A DNA stretch of 54,498 nt from Bacteroidota bacterium (lineage in GTDB: Bacteria; Bacteroidota; Bacteroidia; Bacteroidales; Dysgonomonadaceae): positions 1-54,498 of the forward strand of contig JAEZZZ010000025.1 in NCBI GenBank assembly GCA_023418255.1, read 5' to 3'. This document shows, piece by piece, positions 17,571-27,335 of this stretch. The notes below the pieces were generated by a model, which made no database searches, was not told the origin of the DNA, and was given only the letters and a program-made list of their open reading frames with translations. Numbering within the stretch: position 1 is the first letter of the stretch; each line of letters opens with the position of its first letter. Made by a program: the position numbers and the translations under genes.

Positions 17571-18702
17571 ATTTGCTAAAAAAAATTTTTATCGTTTCAG
17601 CTATATAATTGATGTCATTCTCAGATAAACTCGCATACATTGGAAGTGTCACTTCATTTGAGCATACATATTCTGTAATAGGTAAACTTGTGGTGAAATT
17701 TTCATAAATTGAAAACTTATGAATAGGCGGATAATGATTACTTGTCTGTATTCCCTGTTCATGAAGAAAAATCCTGATTGCATCTCTTTTTTCTATAGAA
17801 GACTTTTTTAGGACAATTGGCATGATGTAATTTGAAGCAAATTCATTATGCTGTTTGAATGGAATTTCTATTTGCTGAATATCAGACAATGCTTTTAAAT
17901 AAAGTTTTCTCACAGTCATTCTTTGAGTGAGGTCTGAATTTAATTTTCGTAATTGCACAATACCTATCGAAGCCCTAATATCATCCATTCTGAAATTATA
18001 TCCTAAATCTATTATATCATATGCAGTAGCATGGCCTATAGCCCTTTGATATGACATAGTAGTCATTCCATGGGAACGTAACAGCCGAATTCGTTTAGCA
18101 TATTCATCGTTATCTGTAACTATCATTCCACCTTCACCCGTACTGATATTTTTGTTCGAAAAGAAACTGAAACAACCAACATCGCCAATTGTACCTATTT
18201 TTTTTCCTTTATATTCTGATAATGGGCCATGACATGCATCTTCAATAACTTTCAAGTTATGCTGATTTGCTATTTTCATTATCCTATCCATTTCGCAAGG
18301 GAATCCAGCCATGTGTACTACCAAAATCGCTTTTGTCTTCGGTGTGATTTTTTTTTCTATTTCCCTCGGGTCAATATTCATGTTATCTATACCGGTAATA
18401 TCACAAAATACGGGAACAGCTCTAACGTATCGAATACAATTAACAGACGCTGCAAAAGTTAATGAAGGGCATAAAACTTCATCGCCCTCACCAATTCCAC
18501 TTACGACACATGCCAAATGTAATGCATCCGTGCAATTTGACAAACTTATAGCATGCTTAACATCTAACATCTCTGCAAACATTCTTTCTAATTCCTCACA
18601 CTTTGGCCCTGTTGAAATCCATTTACTTCGAATCGTTTCCGTTACGGCCTGAATTTCTTGTTCGTCAAAATTTAGTTTAAAAAGAGGTATTTTATAATCC
18701 AT
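17563..18702 (-). CDS. sugar aminotransferase (DegT/DnrJ/EryC1 family)
   Basis: This 379-residue PLP enzyme transaminates a 4-keto sugar nucleotide. Visible motifs are ISLSNCTDALHLA, CPSLTFAASVNCIRY, VIEDACHG, the PLP-lysine block SFFSNKNISTGEGGM, and DLGYNFRMDDIRASIG. It is a different subclass from the PglE-like enzyme at 2784-3914 and looks closer to the ArnB/PseC side of the family. Upstream by 16 bp is a 4,6-dehydratase that would make its substrate, and downstream an overlapping acetyltransferase that would use its product. The expected product is a 4-acetamido-4,6-dideoxy sugar nucleotide; the stereochemistry is unknown. Confidence 0.88.
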   Translation of the reverse strand: MDYKIPLFKLNFDEQEIQAVTETIRSKWISTGPKCEELERMFAEMLDVKHAISLSNCTDALHLACVVSGIGEGDEVLCPSLTFAASVNCIRYVRAVPVFCDITGIDNMNIDPREIEKKITPKTKAILVVHMAGFPCEMDRIMKIANQHNLKVIEDACHGPLSEYKGKKIGTIGDVGCFSFFSNKNISTGEGGMIVTDNDEYAKRIRLLRSHGMTTMSYQRAIGHATAYDIIDLGYNFRMDDIRASIGIVQLRKLNSDLTQRMTVRKLYLKALSDIQQIEIPFKQHNEFASNYIMPIVLKKSSIEKRDAIRIFLHEQGIQTSNHYPPIHKFSIYENFTTSLPITEYVCSNEVTLPMYASLSENDINYIAETIKIFFSKYE

Positions 18703-18718
18703 TTTTTAATCTATTAAT

Positions 18719-19906
18719 TTACATTTTTGCATCTAAATACTTACCTTTTTCTATATAATCGAAATTAGGAATCATTTCATAGAATAAGTTAACAATTTGT
18801 TCCTTTTTCCAAGTTCTGTTTTGTTTTAATTGAGTAATTGTATTCATAAAATGTTCCAGTAAATGCTTGTCATAAATGGGCTTGTTTTTTATAATTCCCA
18901 AATTCTTGTAACTTGTCAAATCAAGTTCTTCATTGTTAGTAAAAAACTCTTCAAAATCTTTTTCTCCAGTTGTGTCACTAGAGGTAAATAAGCATGGCCA
19001 TAGTTTTTTCTCAGGTAAGCTATGAATCAATTCTCGTGCTTCTTCTTCATTAGAGCAGAGATAAGGCTTATAGCCGATTTCTTTCAAATAACGCATCGCA
19101 ATATCAGAGAAAGTAATAAGATGAAGGCTCTCACTTAATTGAGGAAAGAATATGTCTCTATTCTCACCAAAAACAGCCGACATTAAACACAATTCGCCCG
19201 ACTCTTTTGGTGTTACAAAGTACCGCTTTACATCATTAGGTGCGACAATTGGCTGTTTCTTTTGAATCCTTTGATTAAACCCATGAAGGAGTGAACCGTC
19301 AGAAAATGCAACATTTGCAAAACGGGCCGTTGAAATATTTATATGCTCGCTTAACTGCATCAGAAACATCTCCATTATCCGTTTAGATGCTCCCATCATA
19401 TTAGCAGGATTTGCTGCTTTATCAGTTGAAACACAAAAATATTTTTTTACTCCTTTAGCTGTGGCCTGGTGGATGGTTTTGATTGTATTAAATATGTTTA
19501 CATCAATCATTCGCATCAAAGTATACGGATCTTTCTCACTTCTCACATGTTTTAATGCAGACAAATTCAATATATAATCATAATCACCATTGTCATTCCA
19601 GAAAACATCATATTCGACTGATGAGACATCTAAAGCAAACGTTTTAAAATCTCCTTTAATATATCCAAAAGAGCTTCGAATATCACGGACTAATTCTACC
19701 AAATTATTTTCACTGATATCTACAACATGTAATTTCGTTGGATTCCTTTTGAATATCTCTTTGGTTACAGCTTGGCCAATTGATCCGGCACCTCCTATAA
19801 CTAAGAATTTAGATTTATGTACTGTATGAGATAGTTCTTTTTCGTTATTAGAGATGTCATCTGCAAAAAGCTCGTTTTCTCGTCCTATCAGTTTTAATAT
19901 TTTCAT
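18719..19906 (-). CDS. nucleotide-sugar 4,6-dehydratase (UDP-GlcNAc type)
   Basis: This 395-residue protein of the Polysacc_synt_2 group carries an NAD(P)-binding motif near residue 36 (FLVIGGAGSIGQAVTKEIFK), the segment LNLSALKHVRSEKDPYT, FCVSTDKAANPANMMGASK with the catalytic Asp-Lys features of FlaA1/PglF-type 4,6-dehydratases, and RFANVAFSDGSLL. It should convert UDP-GlcNAc, or the sugar nucleotide made by the CBS-nucleotidyltransferase, to a 4-keto-6-deoxy product. It lacks the N-terminal membrane domain of CapD/PglF, so it is soluble. It heads the four-gene amino-sugar block. Confidence 0.86.
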   Translation of the reverse strand: MKILKLIGRENELFADDISNNEKELSHTVHKSKFLVIGGAGSIGQAVTKEIFKRNPTKLHVVDISENNLVELVRDIRSSFGYIKGDFKTFALDVSSVEYDVFWNDNGDYDYILNLSALKHVRSEKDPYTLMRMIDVNIFNTIKTIHQATAKGVKKYFCVSTDKAANPANMMGASKRIMEMFLMQLSEHINISTARFANVAFSDGSLLHGFNQRIQKKQPIVAPNDVKRYFVTPKESGELCLMSAVFGENRDIFFPQLSESLHLITFSDIAMRYLKEIGYKPYLCSNEEEARELIHSLPEKKLWPCLFTSSDTTGEKDFEEFFTNNEELDLTSYKNLGIIKNKPIYDKHLLEHFMNTITQLKQNRTWKKEQIVNLFYEMIPNFDYIEKGKYLDAKM

Positions 19907-19966
19907 ATCGCACCTATTTATTTATATAAAAATGAAAGCTATTATAATAGACTTTACTCGTAATTA

Positions 19967-21154
19967 TCAACAGCATATTATCTCATTTTTTATAAGCTGA
20001 ATTATTCGCTCGCAGGCTTCTCCATCTCCATAAGGATTATTGGCTTGCGCCATTATATTGTAATATTTTTTATCATCAAGGAGTTTAGATACTTCCGAAA
20101 CAATTAAATCATAGTTAGTACCTACTAATTTCACCGTACCGGCATCTAGTGCCTCTGGACGTTCGGTTGTATCACGCATAACAAGCACTGGCTTTCCAAG
20201 TCCGGGAGCTTCTTCTTGAATGCCTCCACTATCTGTTAAAACTAACGTTGATTTTTCCATCAGATAAACAAATGGCAGGTAATCTAATGGCTCAATAAAA
20301 TGTATATTATTTGCAATGGTATCGCCAAATATTTCTTGAATCGGCTTGCGAACATTGGGATTCAGATGCATCGGATAGATAAAGTCCACTTCAGGATATT
20401 TCGCTGTCAACGTTTTAATTGCTTTGCAAATGTTGATAAATCCTTCTCCAAAATTTTCACGTCGATGCCCTGTAATAAGCACGAGTGGACGTTTTTGAGA
20501 GTCCGAAAAAAGTCTGTTAATGTTGTCTTCGGGTAAACCACTTTTTTTTAAATCCTCTTTAATCGTTTGTTTTAAAGAGTCATTATTCTTAATTCGATTG
20601 ACTACCATATACAATGCATCAATTACAGTATTACCGGTAACTGTGATGGATTGTTCGTTTACGCCTTCACGTAATAAATTTTGTTTACTTAACGGAGTAG
20701 GAGCTAAATTATATGTGGCTATACGACTGGTAATCTGTCGGTTAATTTCTTCAGGCCATGGACTATAAATATTATATGTTCGCAGTCCCGCTTCAATATG
20801 TGCAACAGGAATTTGTTGATAAAATGCAGCTAAAGCCGCAGCCATCGAAGTTGTCGTGTCGCCATGGACAAACACTAAATCTGGTTTTTCTTCTTTAAAT
20901 ACATCACGTAGTCCCAATAATACACGTGAAGTTACATCATACAAGTCCTGACCTTGTTTCATAATATTCAGGTCAAAATCAGGTTTAATGTCGAAAAGTC
21001 GCAGCACTTGATCCAACATTTCTCGGTGTTGTCCTGTAACACATACAATTGTTTCAAATTTCTCTGATTCTTTTTCAAATGCTTTTACTAATGGTGCAAC
21101 CTTAATCGCTTCCGGTCGAGTACCAAAAACAAGCATTACCTTTTTTCTACTCAT
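19967..21154 (-). CDS. wecB: UDP-GlcNAc 2-epimerase, non-hydrolysing
   Basis: This 395-residue enzyme interconverts UDP-GlcNAc and UDP-ManNAc. It is the right length for WecB and has VFGTRPEAIKVAPL at the start, CVTGQHREMLDQVL, VHGDTTTSMAAALAAF, HIEAGLRTY, and the UDP-binding C-terminal block LTDSGGIQEEAPGLGKPVL with TTERPEA. It is only 3 bp from the end of wecC, and the pair supplies UDP-ManNAcA for the polysaccharide. The hydrolysing NeuC type is unlikely, because the neighbour is a dehydrogenase and no sialic-acid-type synthase is present. Confidence 0.94.
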   Translation of the reverse strand: MSRKKVMLVFGTRPEAIKVAPLVKAFEKESEKFETIVCVTGQHREMLDQVLRLFDIKPDFDLNIMKQGQDLYDVTSRVLLGLRDVFKEEKPDLVFVHGDTTTSMAAALAAFYQQIPVAHIEAGLRTYNIYSPWPEEINRQITSRIATYNLAPTPLSKQNLLREGVNEQSITVTGNTVIDALYMVVNRIKNNDSLKQTIKEDLKKSGLPEDNINRLFSDSQKRPLVLITGHRRENFGEGFINICKAIKTLTAKYPEVDFIYPMHLNPNVRKPIQEIFGDTIANNIHFIEPLDYLPFVYLMEKSTLVLTDSGGIQEEAPGLGKPVLVMRDTTERPEALDAGTVKLVGTNYDLIVSEVSKLLDDKKYYNIMAQANNPYGDGEACERIIQLIKNEIICC

Positions 21155-21157
21155 AGT

Positions 21158-22363
21158 TTATTTTTTAAATACGCCGCTAAAATCCAATATAATTTTATCT
21201 TGGCAATATGACAAATGCTTAAACTCTTCATGAGCAACCAAAAATACGACTATGTCCGCCTTTTCGTAAGCATCTTTATAATTTGTGAGTTTAAATACTT
21301 TATGTTCTGTAATATTTGGTTCTACAATAAGAAAATCCGCATTGTTGTGAGATTGCATTACTTTTGTTGTGATATATTTTGCTGGAGATTCACGCAAATC
21401 ATCAATATTGGGTTTAAATGCTAAACCCATAAGTGCAACTTTAGGCTCTCTACCATATTTTATCTCGAACTTTTTAATTTCATCCTGAGTTTTTGCTGCA
21501 CACCAAAAAGCTTTGTAATTATTTATTTCGCGAGCTTTACCAATTATTTGAGATTCCATCGGGAATTCTGAAGTTATAAAATATGGATCAACAGCGATAC
21601 AATGACCTCCAACACCACTTCCCGGTTGTAAAATATTCACACGAGGGTGTTTGTTAGCTAGATTGATAAGTTCCCATACATTGATGCCTGCTTTGTCGCA
21701 AATGATTGAAAGTTCGTTGGCAAAAGCTATCTGTACATCACGCGAAGAATTTTCTGTTAACTTACACATTTCTGCTGTGCGAGCATTTGTCCTATGTAGC
21801 TCTCCTTTTACAAATCTTTTATAAAAATCGATAGCTTTATCTGTAGACTTTTCATTTACACCACCTATTACACGGTCATTGTGTACTAGTTCATATATTA
21901 CATTTCCAGGTAAAACCCTTTCTGGGCAGTAAGCTATGTGTATTTTATCTACTAACTCTGGTCTTTCAGTGAAAATTAATTCCTGCATTCTTTCAGTTGT
22001 ACCCACGGGTGATGTTGATTCAATAATGTAGAGATCATTCTCTTTCAACAAAGGTATAATCATCTTGGTGGCAGATTCTACATATGATATATCTGGTTCA
22101 TGATCCCCTTTGAATGGTGTCGGAACAACAATTAAATACACATCACTTTGTTGTGGTTTTGTATATGCTCTTAAAAAGCCTTTTTCAACCACTTGTTTGC
22201 ATAAATCTTGTAAGCCGGGTTCAACAATATGAATTTTTCCCTCATTGATCGTGCCTACGACTTTAGGGTTAATATCTACTCCACAAACTTGAATATCGTG
22301 TTGTGCAGCGACTATTGCAGTCGGCAAACCAATATATCCTAACCCCATAAAACATGCTTTCAT
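21158..22363 (-). CDS. wecC: UDP-N-acetyl-D-mannosamine dehydrogenase
   Basis: This 401-residue UDP-sugar 6-dehydrogenase oxidises UDP-ManNAc to UDP-ManNAcA with NAD. The N-terminal dinucleotide motif is FMGLGYIGLPTAIVAAQHD. The family block IESTSPVGTTERMQ, the central helix segment around LTENSSRDVQIAFANEL, and the active-site Cys in PGSGVGGHCIAVDPYF are all visible. The ENSSRD segment and the context with wecB favour WecC over UDP-glucose dehydrogenase. It overlaps the upstream Wzz-like gene by 4 bp. Confidence 0.93.
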   Translation of the reverse strand: MKACFMGLGYIGLPTAIVAAQHDIQVCGVDINPKVVGTINEGKIHIVEPGLQDLCKQVVEKGFLRAYTKPQQSDVYLIVVPTPFKGDHEPDISYVESATKMIIPLLKENDLYIIESTSPVGTTERMQELIFTERPELVDKIHIAYCPERVLPGNVIYELVHNDRVIGGVNEKSTDKAIDFYKRFVKGELHRTNARTAEMCKLTENSSRDVQIAFANELSIICDKAGINVWELINLANKHPRVNILQPGSGVGGHCIAVDPYFITSEFPMESQIIGKAREINNYKAFWCAAKTQDEIKKFEIKYGREPKVALMGLAFKPNIDDLRESPAKYITTKVMQSHNNADFLIVEPNITEHKVFKLTNYKDAYEKADIVVFLVAHEEFKHLSYCQDKIILDFSGVFKK

Positions 22364-23529
22364 AATAATCCTTTATTTTTTTCTACCTTTAACATCTCCC
22401 TAAAAAACGGCTTCACCAACACCCATCCAATTGAAATAAAAATACCCAAAAACAAAGAAGCAACCATAATTATTCCTCTTTTGGGCGCACTTTTCTGATT
22501 GGGTACTACCACGGGGTCAATTACCGTTAATACAGGCGTAGATTCTTTCAGCGCGAGTTTTGCTTGCTCCCGTTGTTTAGCCATTTCATTGTAGACAGTA
22601 AAGGCCACATCGTATTCACTGTTAAGCCTTTTTTCCGTTGCGCGAGCGGTAGCTGAAATCAAATTCCGATTTTCATCCTGAAAAGAGGCTAATCTTGCTT
22701 GCTTCGCATAGAAGTCTTTACGTGCCTCTTCATATCCCTCTTCAACAAATTGCAGATTATCCAACTGCTTTTGTGTTTTAAAATTCTTCACATACTTTTC
22801 CAACACGTTGTATAGCTGCTGCGAAATAATCGCAGTGGCTTCGGGTTCCCCGAAAGTGTAGCCAAAAGTGATATACCCATCTTTTGGAAAACTATCAAAC
22901 TGAATATTATTCTTTACGATTTCAAAAACCGCACGTTCTTTTTTAGTGAGAGAAATAACTTTACCTGAAATAGAATCAGAGTAGACAGCCAAATCATCTG
23001 TTTCAGAACTGTTTGAACGCATAGCTGATAAAAGGGTTCCGGGTAAGCCGATGGTGTACTTCTTCACAATCTCTAAAACACTTGTTTTATAATACTTTTT
23101 ATTGGTATAATATTCATAGAGAGTAACCGAATCATTCGGAAAATCTTTAAGCACAATCGGTGTATTCATTATTTCCTTACAAAACGGGACACTGTTTACA
23201 ATGTTTGGATAAACCGTGGGCGAGAGTGTTTCTGCCGACATATTGGCTCCCAGATTAACTCCCATGATAGACGCCAATCCGCCTAAGTTTCCTCCTTTTT
23301 CTCCTGCCTGTGGCACCACCGTGCAACTTGCCTTATAAGAGACGGGTGAAGTAAAAGCAATGAAAACTCCAATTAGAAGAAAAATACCTGTAACAATAAG
23401 TATAAATCTGCGCTTGTTCCACAATTTTGCAATTACCTCTTTCAAATCAATCTCATCACCGTCATTATCAATACCTCGATAAGGTAGATGATTTTCACCT
23501 TTGCTGTGCATATCCTTTCTATATTCCAT
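22360..23529 (-). CDS. Wzz-like chain-length determinant protein
   Basis: This 389-residue inner-membrane protein controls polymer length together with Wzy. A first membrane helix lies near residues 38-60 (RRFILIVTGIFLLIGVFIAF) and a second near 355-375 (GIIMVASLFLGIFISIGWVL). Between them is a mostly helical periplasmic part with a coiled-coil stretch (about 255-330). The proline-containing VVVPNQKSAPKRG block before the second helix is typical of the family. There is no C-terminal tyrosine-kinase domain, and no separate kinase or phosphatase gene is in the window. It follows the SLBB export gene after 8 bp. Confidence 0.9.
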   Translation of the reverse strand: MEYRKDMHSKGENHLPYRGIDNDGDEIDLKEVIAKLWNKRRFILIVTGIFLLIGVFIAFTSPVSYKASCTVVPQAGEKGGNLGGLASIMGVNLGANMSAETLSPTVYPNIVNSVPFCKEIMNTPIVLKDFPNDSVTLYEYYTNKKYYKTSVLEIVKKYTIGLPGTLLSAMRSNSSETDDLAVYSDSISGKVISLTKKERAVFEIVKNNIQFDSFPKDGYITFGYTFGEPEATAIISQQLYNVLEKYVKNFKTQKQLDNLQFVEEGYEEARKDFYAKQARLASFQDENRNLISATARATEKRLNSEYDVAFTVYNEMAKQREQAKLALKESTPVLTVIDPVVVPNQKSAPKRGIIMVASLFLGIFISIGWVLVKPFFREMLKVEKNKGLL

Positions 23530-23537
23530 CCGCGAGA

Positions 23538-25919
23538 TTATTTTAGTAGACTGACAATAACATAGGCTAACGAAGCAACGGAGGTGGAAACGCTAAGCCA
23601 AGCTTGCATAGACATAGGCTCTCTTTCAGGTTTCTCGGGCACTACGATTTCACATCCGGGTTCAATTCGAGCCCAACGTCCGGAAGCAACTTTCCCATTC
23701 ATATAGATCACGTACGGCTTATTTTTCATCGCAAGCCGAGAATAGCCTCCCGCTTGACTAATATAGCTTTGTAAACTCATGCGTTTGTTGTAGGTTACCA
23801 TATTGGGATAGAGCACACCACCCGAAATTTTTACAGTTCCAACATATTGAGGAATTGTAATAATATCTCCATCACGAAGAATTATGTCACTCTCTCCTCC
23901 CGGACTTTTCATTGCTTTTTCTAAATCTATTCCTACATATTGCATACTTAAATCAAGTTTATCAACAAACGAAGAGTCGCTCTCCACCTTGGATTTTGCC
24001 TTTAAAGCATCTTTGGTCCTTTGAATTTCATCCTCACTTAACCTTCTTGCAAGTCTCGCTCCTTTGGCATATGCCTGATTGGTAAAGCCACCGGCTCGTT
24101 TTATAAATGAAGATAATCGTTCATCCTTATATAATTTAGCGTAGCGACCACCAAACAACACTTCTCCTTCAACTCGAACAGTCTGCTGCTCTCTATATTC
24201 GGGCGAACGACGCACCATCACTTGGTCAAAAGGTTTTAAGGTGAAGTCGGATTGATTAATGGATAATCCTTCATCTAAGCTAAAGGTAAAAAACTCTCCC
24301 TGCATATTCGACAACGATGTTCCCGCCGGATTTTTAATTCGTCGAAACACATCAATTCGGGCTATTGAGGCAGCCTCGGTAAGTCCTCCCGCTTGCAAAA
24401 TAATGTCTTCAACAGACATATTTGAGGCATAAGGATAATCACCGGGATTGCGCACCTCACCTCCAACATACACCGTTAAGCTATCGGTTAAGCCGATAAT
24501 AGAAGGCACAAAAAGGCGGTCATTTTTACGTAATGCAATGTCAGGAATACGATTTGCCATCAAATCGGATAGATTAACGGACTCCATCGTACTTGTTAGG
24601 TCATCCTTTTCTCTATACAACAAAACCCTTGATAAATAAGCATCTTCTGTTGGTCCTTGTGCCATATTCACAAGGTCTTTAATGGTACGCACACGATCAC
24701 CTATAGCATATTTCCCGGGACGATTAACAGCTCCATCTATTTGTACTGCATTGGAATACTTTGTAAGAATTTCACCAACTGAAACCACATCACCATCTTT
24801 AATTGCAAAGCCCGTATATAGGTCTTCAGTAACGGTGTAGGACTCCATTCGCGATTTACCTTTTCGATCCAATTGTACGTTCGTTCGATAAGCATTCCCT
24901 GCAAAGCCACCGGCAAAGCGAATCAAGTCGTCAAGCGTTTCATGTGAACGCATTTCATATTTCATGGGACGTTTCACGGCCCCCTTTATTTGACCAATGA
25001 TTCCGAATGGCTCCACCTTAACCACGTCGCCGTCACGAAGTGTGATGTCGCCCATATTATTCCCTTTCATCAGGTATTCATACAAATCAATAGTAGCGGC
25101 AATTTTGCCATTTCGAAACACATGAATATCACGTAAGCTACCGATTTGATTAGGGCCTCCGGCGGCATACAACGCGTGAAACGCGCTGGCGAAAGATGTA
25201 AGCGTATAAGTACCCGGTCTTGAAACCTCCCCCATTACATTAACCTTGATGGTACGGATATTTCCGACAGATACCCCTAAAAACGTACGCGGCTGATCGG
25301 AATCTAAATCGGAGTAGATGGAAGAAAATGACGTTTTAATGCGCGAAGTGGCTTGCTCCACCGTCATTCCACTCAGTTGAATACGCCCAATACCCGGCAC
25401 CGTAACATATCCATCCGGAGCAATCGTATAACGTAGATTGAGTTCGGAGTCGCCCCACACATCTATAATAATCTCGTCGCCGGCTCCCAAAACATAATTT
25501 GCCGGTGTTGGCATATTCATATTGGGCGCAAAAGAGAGCCCCTTTTGTGAAAAGAAATCCTGTCCAAAAAGACGGTTTATCTGAGAAGTGGTGTCCACAG
25601 GTTCACCTCTTTTGTCAGAATTAAACAAGTTTACTTCATCTTCATTTCTATAAAATCCCTGACTTGTATCATAATTTGATTGAGTTGTGGGCCCTCCGGC
25701 TTGTTGTTGTTTCAATTTTGCTTGGATGCGCTGAAACTGCACAGCCGAAACACCTTTTTTTGCCAATTCCTGAAATATTTGCGATTGACTCATTCCCTCG
25801 TGGCTATATCGCATAGCCTCTTGGATTACCTGATCATCACTCAATTGAGCAAATAAACCGGCGGATATAGTAAATAGGAGCACCACTACAGCCCTAGCTT
25901 TTCGTACTATTCTTTGCAT
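23538..25919 (-). CDS. SLBB-domain polysaccharide export protein (Wza-like, OPX)
   Basis: This 793-residue exported protein should form the periplasmic and outer-membrane part of the polysaccharide exit channel. It has a signal peptide (VVVLLFTISAGLFAQ), a Poly_export segment near residue 140 (NYVLGAGDEIIIDVWGD), then about six SLBB repeats marked by VMGEVSRPGTYTL, IKGAVKRPMKYEM, IDGAVNRPGKYAI, VGGEVRNPGDYPY, VEGEVLFGGRYAK and ISGGVLYPNMVTY, and a C-terminal hydrophobic helix (WLSVSTSVASLAYVIVSLL). There is no lipobox cysteine, unlike E. coli Wza, and it is about twice as long. It is the first gene of its unit, with a promoter at 26014-26044. Confidence 0.93.
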   Translation of the reverse strand: MQRIVRKARAVVVLLFTISAGLFAQLSDDQVIQEAMRYSHEGMSQSQIFQELAKKGVSAVQFQRIQAKLKQQQAGGPTTQSNYDTSQGFYRNEDEVNLFNSDKRGEPVDTTSQINRLFGQDFFSQKGLSFAPNMNMPTPANYVLGAGDEIIIDVWGDSELNLRYTIAPDGYVTVPGIGRIQLSGMTVEQATSRIKTSFSSIYSDLDSDQPRTFLGVSVGNIRTIKVNVMGEVSRPGTYTLTSFASAFHALYAAGGPNQIGSLRDIHVFRNGKIAATIDLYEYLMKGNNMGDITLRDGDVVKVEPFGIIGQIKGAVKRPMKYEMRSHETLDDLIRFAGGFAGNAYRTNVQLDRKGKSRMESYTVTEDLYTGFAIKDGDVVSVGEILTKYSNAVQIDGAVNRPGKYAIGDRVRTIKDLVNMAQGPTEDAYLSRVLLYREKDDLTSTMESVNLSDLMANRIPDIALRKNDRLFVPSIIGLTDSLTVYVGGEVRNPGDYPYASNMSVEDIILQAGGLTEAASIARIDVFRRIKNPAGTSLSNMQGEFFTFSLDEGLSINQSDFTLKPFDQVMVRRSPEYREQQTVRVEGEVLFGGRYAKLYKDERLSSFIKRAGGFTNQAYAKGARLARRLSEDEIQRTKDALKAKSKVESDSSFVDKLDLSMQYVGIDLEKAMKSPGGESDIILRDGDIITIPQYVGTVKISGGVLYPNMVTYNKRMSLQSYISQAGGYSRLAMKNKPYVIYMNGKVASGRWARIEPGCEIVVPEKPEREPMSMQAWLSVSTSVASLAYVIVSLLK

Positions 25920-26013
25920 ATAATAAATTTCCTTTATTGCACTTCGTTTTTATTTAATAAAATCTCTTACACTTCTTGTCCTAAATAAACACCGTACAGA
26001 TCTAATTTACCGA

Positions 26014-26044
26014 CAAAAGTAATATTTTAAATCCTTGCATGCAA
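26014..26044 (-). promoter_or_regulatory. promoter of the export/polysaccharide operon
   Basis: On the minus strand this reads TTG (26044-26042), 20 bases, TACTTTTG (26021-26014), matching the Bacteroidota consensus. It lies 95 bases before the start of the SLBB export gene and could drive everything down to wzy. Confidence 0.65.
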
Positions 26045-26119
26045 TCAATAATGTATAAATTTCATGTTATTGCACTTCCATCCGGTATGGATTCTTTTTT
26101 GGAAATGAAACAGATGAGG

Positions 26120-26144
26120 TTTCACCAATTTAATTTCACCAATT
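26120..26144. repeat. short direct repeat
   Basis: TTTCACCAATT occurs twice, at 26120-26130 and 26134-26144, between the end of rfbB and the export-operon promoter. Its role is unknown and it may be chance in AT-rich sequence. Confidence 0.5.
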
Positions 26145-26152
26145 CAATTATT

Positions 26153-27235
26153 TTACCGCGACGATCTGTAGGTATACATTTCCTCATAATATTTCTGATA
26201 ATCTCCACTCGTAACGGCATCAAGCCAATCTTGATTCTCTAAATACCAACAAACCGTTTTTTCAATGCCTTCTTCAAATTGCAAGGAAGGCTTCCAGCCC
26301 AGTTCGTTTGTTAGTTTCGCAGCATCAATGGCATAGCGTAAATCGTGCCCGGCACGGTCGGCAACATAGGTGATAAGGTGTTCGGATTCACCTTTGGCTC
26401 GTCCTAAAAGACGATCTACGGTATTGATAAGCACTTTAACAAGATCGATATTTTTCCACTCGTTGAGTCCACCAATATTGTATGTGTCACCCCACTTTCC
26501 TTTATGAAAAATCAAATCGATAGCGGCGGCATGGTCTTCAACATAAAGCCAATCACGCACATTCTCCCCCTTGCCATACACGGGCAAAGAGCGATTATGG
26601 CGTATATTGTTGATAAAAAGCGGAATCAACTTTTCAGGGAATTGATACGGGCCATAATTGTTTGAACAATTGGATATTACGATCGGCAAACCATACGTAT
26701 CGCGATAGGCACGAACAAAATGATCAGATGCCGCCTTGGATGCAGAATAGGGTGAATGCGGATCGTATGCGGTCTGTTCCGTAAATAGCGCGTCATCAAA
26801 CGACAACGCACCATAAACCTCATCCGTAGAGACATGAAAAAATAGATGCGAATCGCCTGATTTAGGTGATTTAAGCCAGGATTGACGAGCCGCTTCAAGC
26901 AGATGCAGCGTTCCCATTACGTTGGTTTCGGCAAATGAAAATGGGTCTATAATCGAGCGATCAACATGGCTCTCGGCTGCAAGATGAATAACGCTATCAA
27001 TACGATATGTCGAAAAAATCTGCCGAGTGGTTTCATAGTCACAAATATCTGCCTTGACAAATGTATAGTTGCCCACATTTTCAATATCTTTCAGATTGGC
27101 TAAATTACCCGCGTAAGTGAGCTTATCCAGATTGACAACGTGATATTGCGGATAATTATTCACAAACCGACGCACTACATGCGAACCGATAAAGCCGGCT
27201 CCGCCTGTGATAAGGATATTTCGTTGAAATTTCAT
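26153..27235 (-). CDS. rfbB: dTDP-glucose 4,6-dehydratase
   Basis: This 360-residue SDR enzyme converts dTDP-glucose to dTDP-4-keto-6-deoxyglucose. It has ILITGGAGFIGSHVVRRF at the start, the segment HLAAESHVDRSI, the catalytic FHVSTDEVYG block, the Tyr/Lys pair in YSASKAASDHFVRAY, and SNCSNNYGPYQFPEKLIPLF. Length and motifs are normal. It is the last of three rfb genes. No rfbD (dTDP-4-dehydrorhamnose reductase) is in the window, so either that gene is elsewhere or the intermediate goes to another sugar. Confidence 0.96.
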   Translation of the reverse strand: MKFQRNILITGGAGFIGSHVVRRFVNNYPQYHVVNLDKLTYAGNLANLKDIENVGNYTFVKADICDYETTRQIFSTYRIDSVIHLAAESHVDRSIIDPFSFAETNVMGTLHLLEAARQSWLKSPKSGDSHLFFHVSTDEVYGALSFDDALFTEQTAYDPHSPYSASKAASDHFVRAYRDTYGLPIVISNCSNNYGPYQFPEKLIPLFINNIRHNRSLPVYGKGENVRDWLYVEDHAAAIDLIFHKGKWGDTYNIGGLNEWKNIDLVKVLINTVDRLLGRAKGESEHLITYVADRAGHDLRYAIDAAKLTNELGWKPSLQFEEGIEKTVCWYLENQDWLDAVTSGDYQKYYEEMYTYRSSR

Positions 27236-27335
27236 GTTTTTACTTTAATCGTTTCGCTTTACACTTGAGATATATAATAAACAAATCATGCTTGCCTTTC
27301 GAAGTCGTTTTTTATTTCATCCGCAGTCTATTTTT

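Noticed and set aside
26120..26144. Start of a CRISPR or tandem repeat array
   Set aside because: Only two copies of an 11-base AT-rich unit exist, with a 3-base gap, so there are no spacers.
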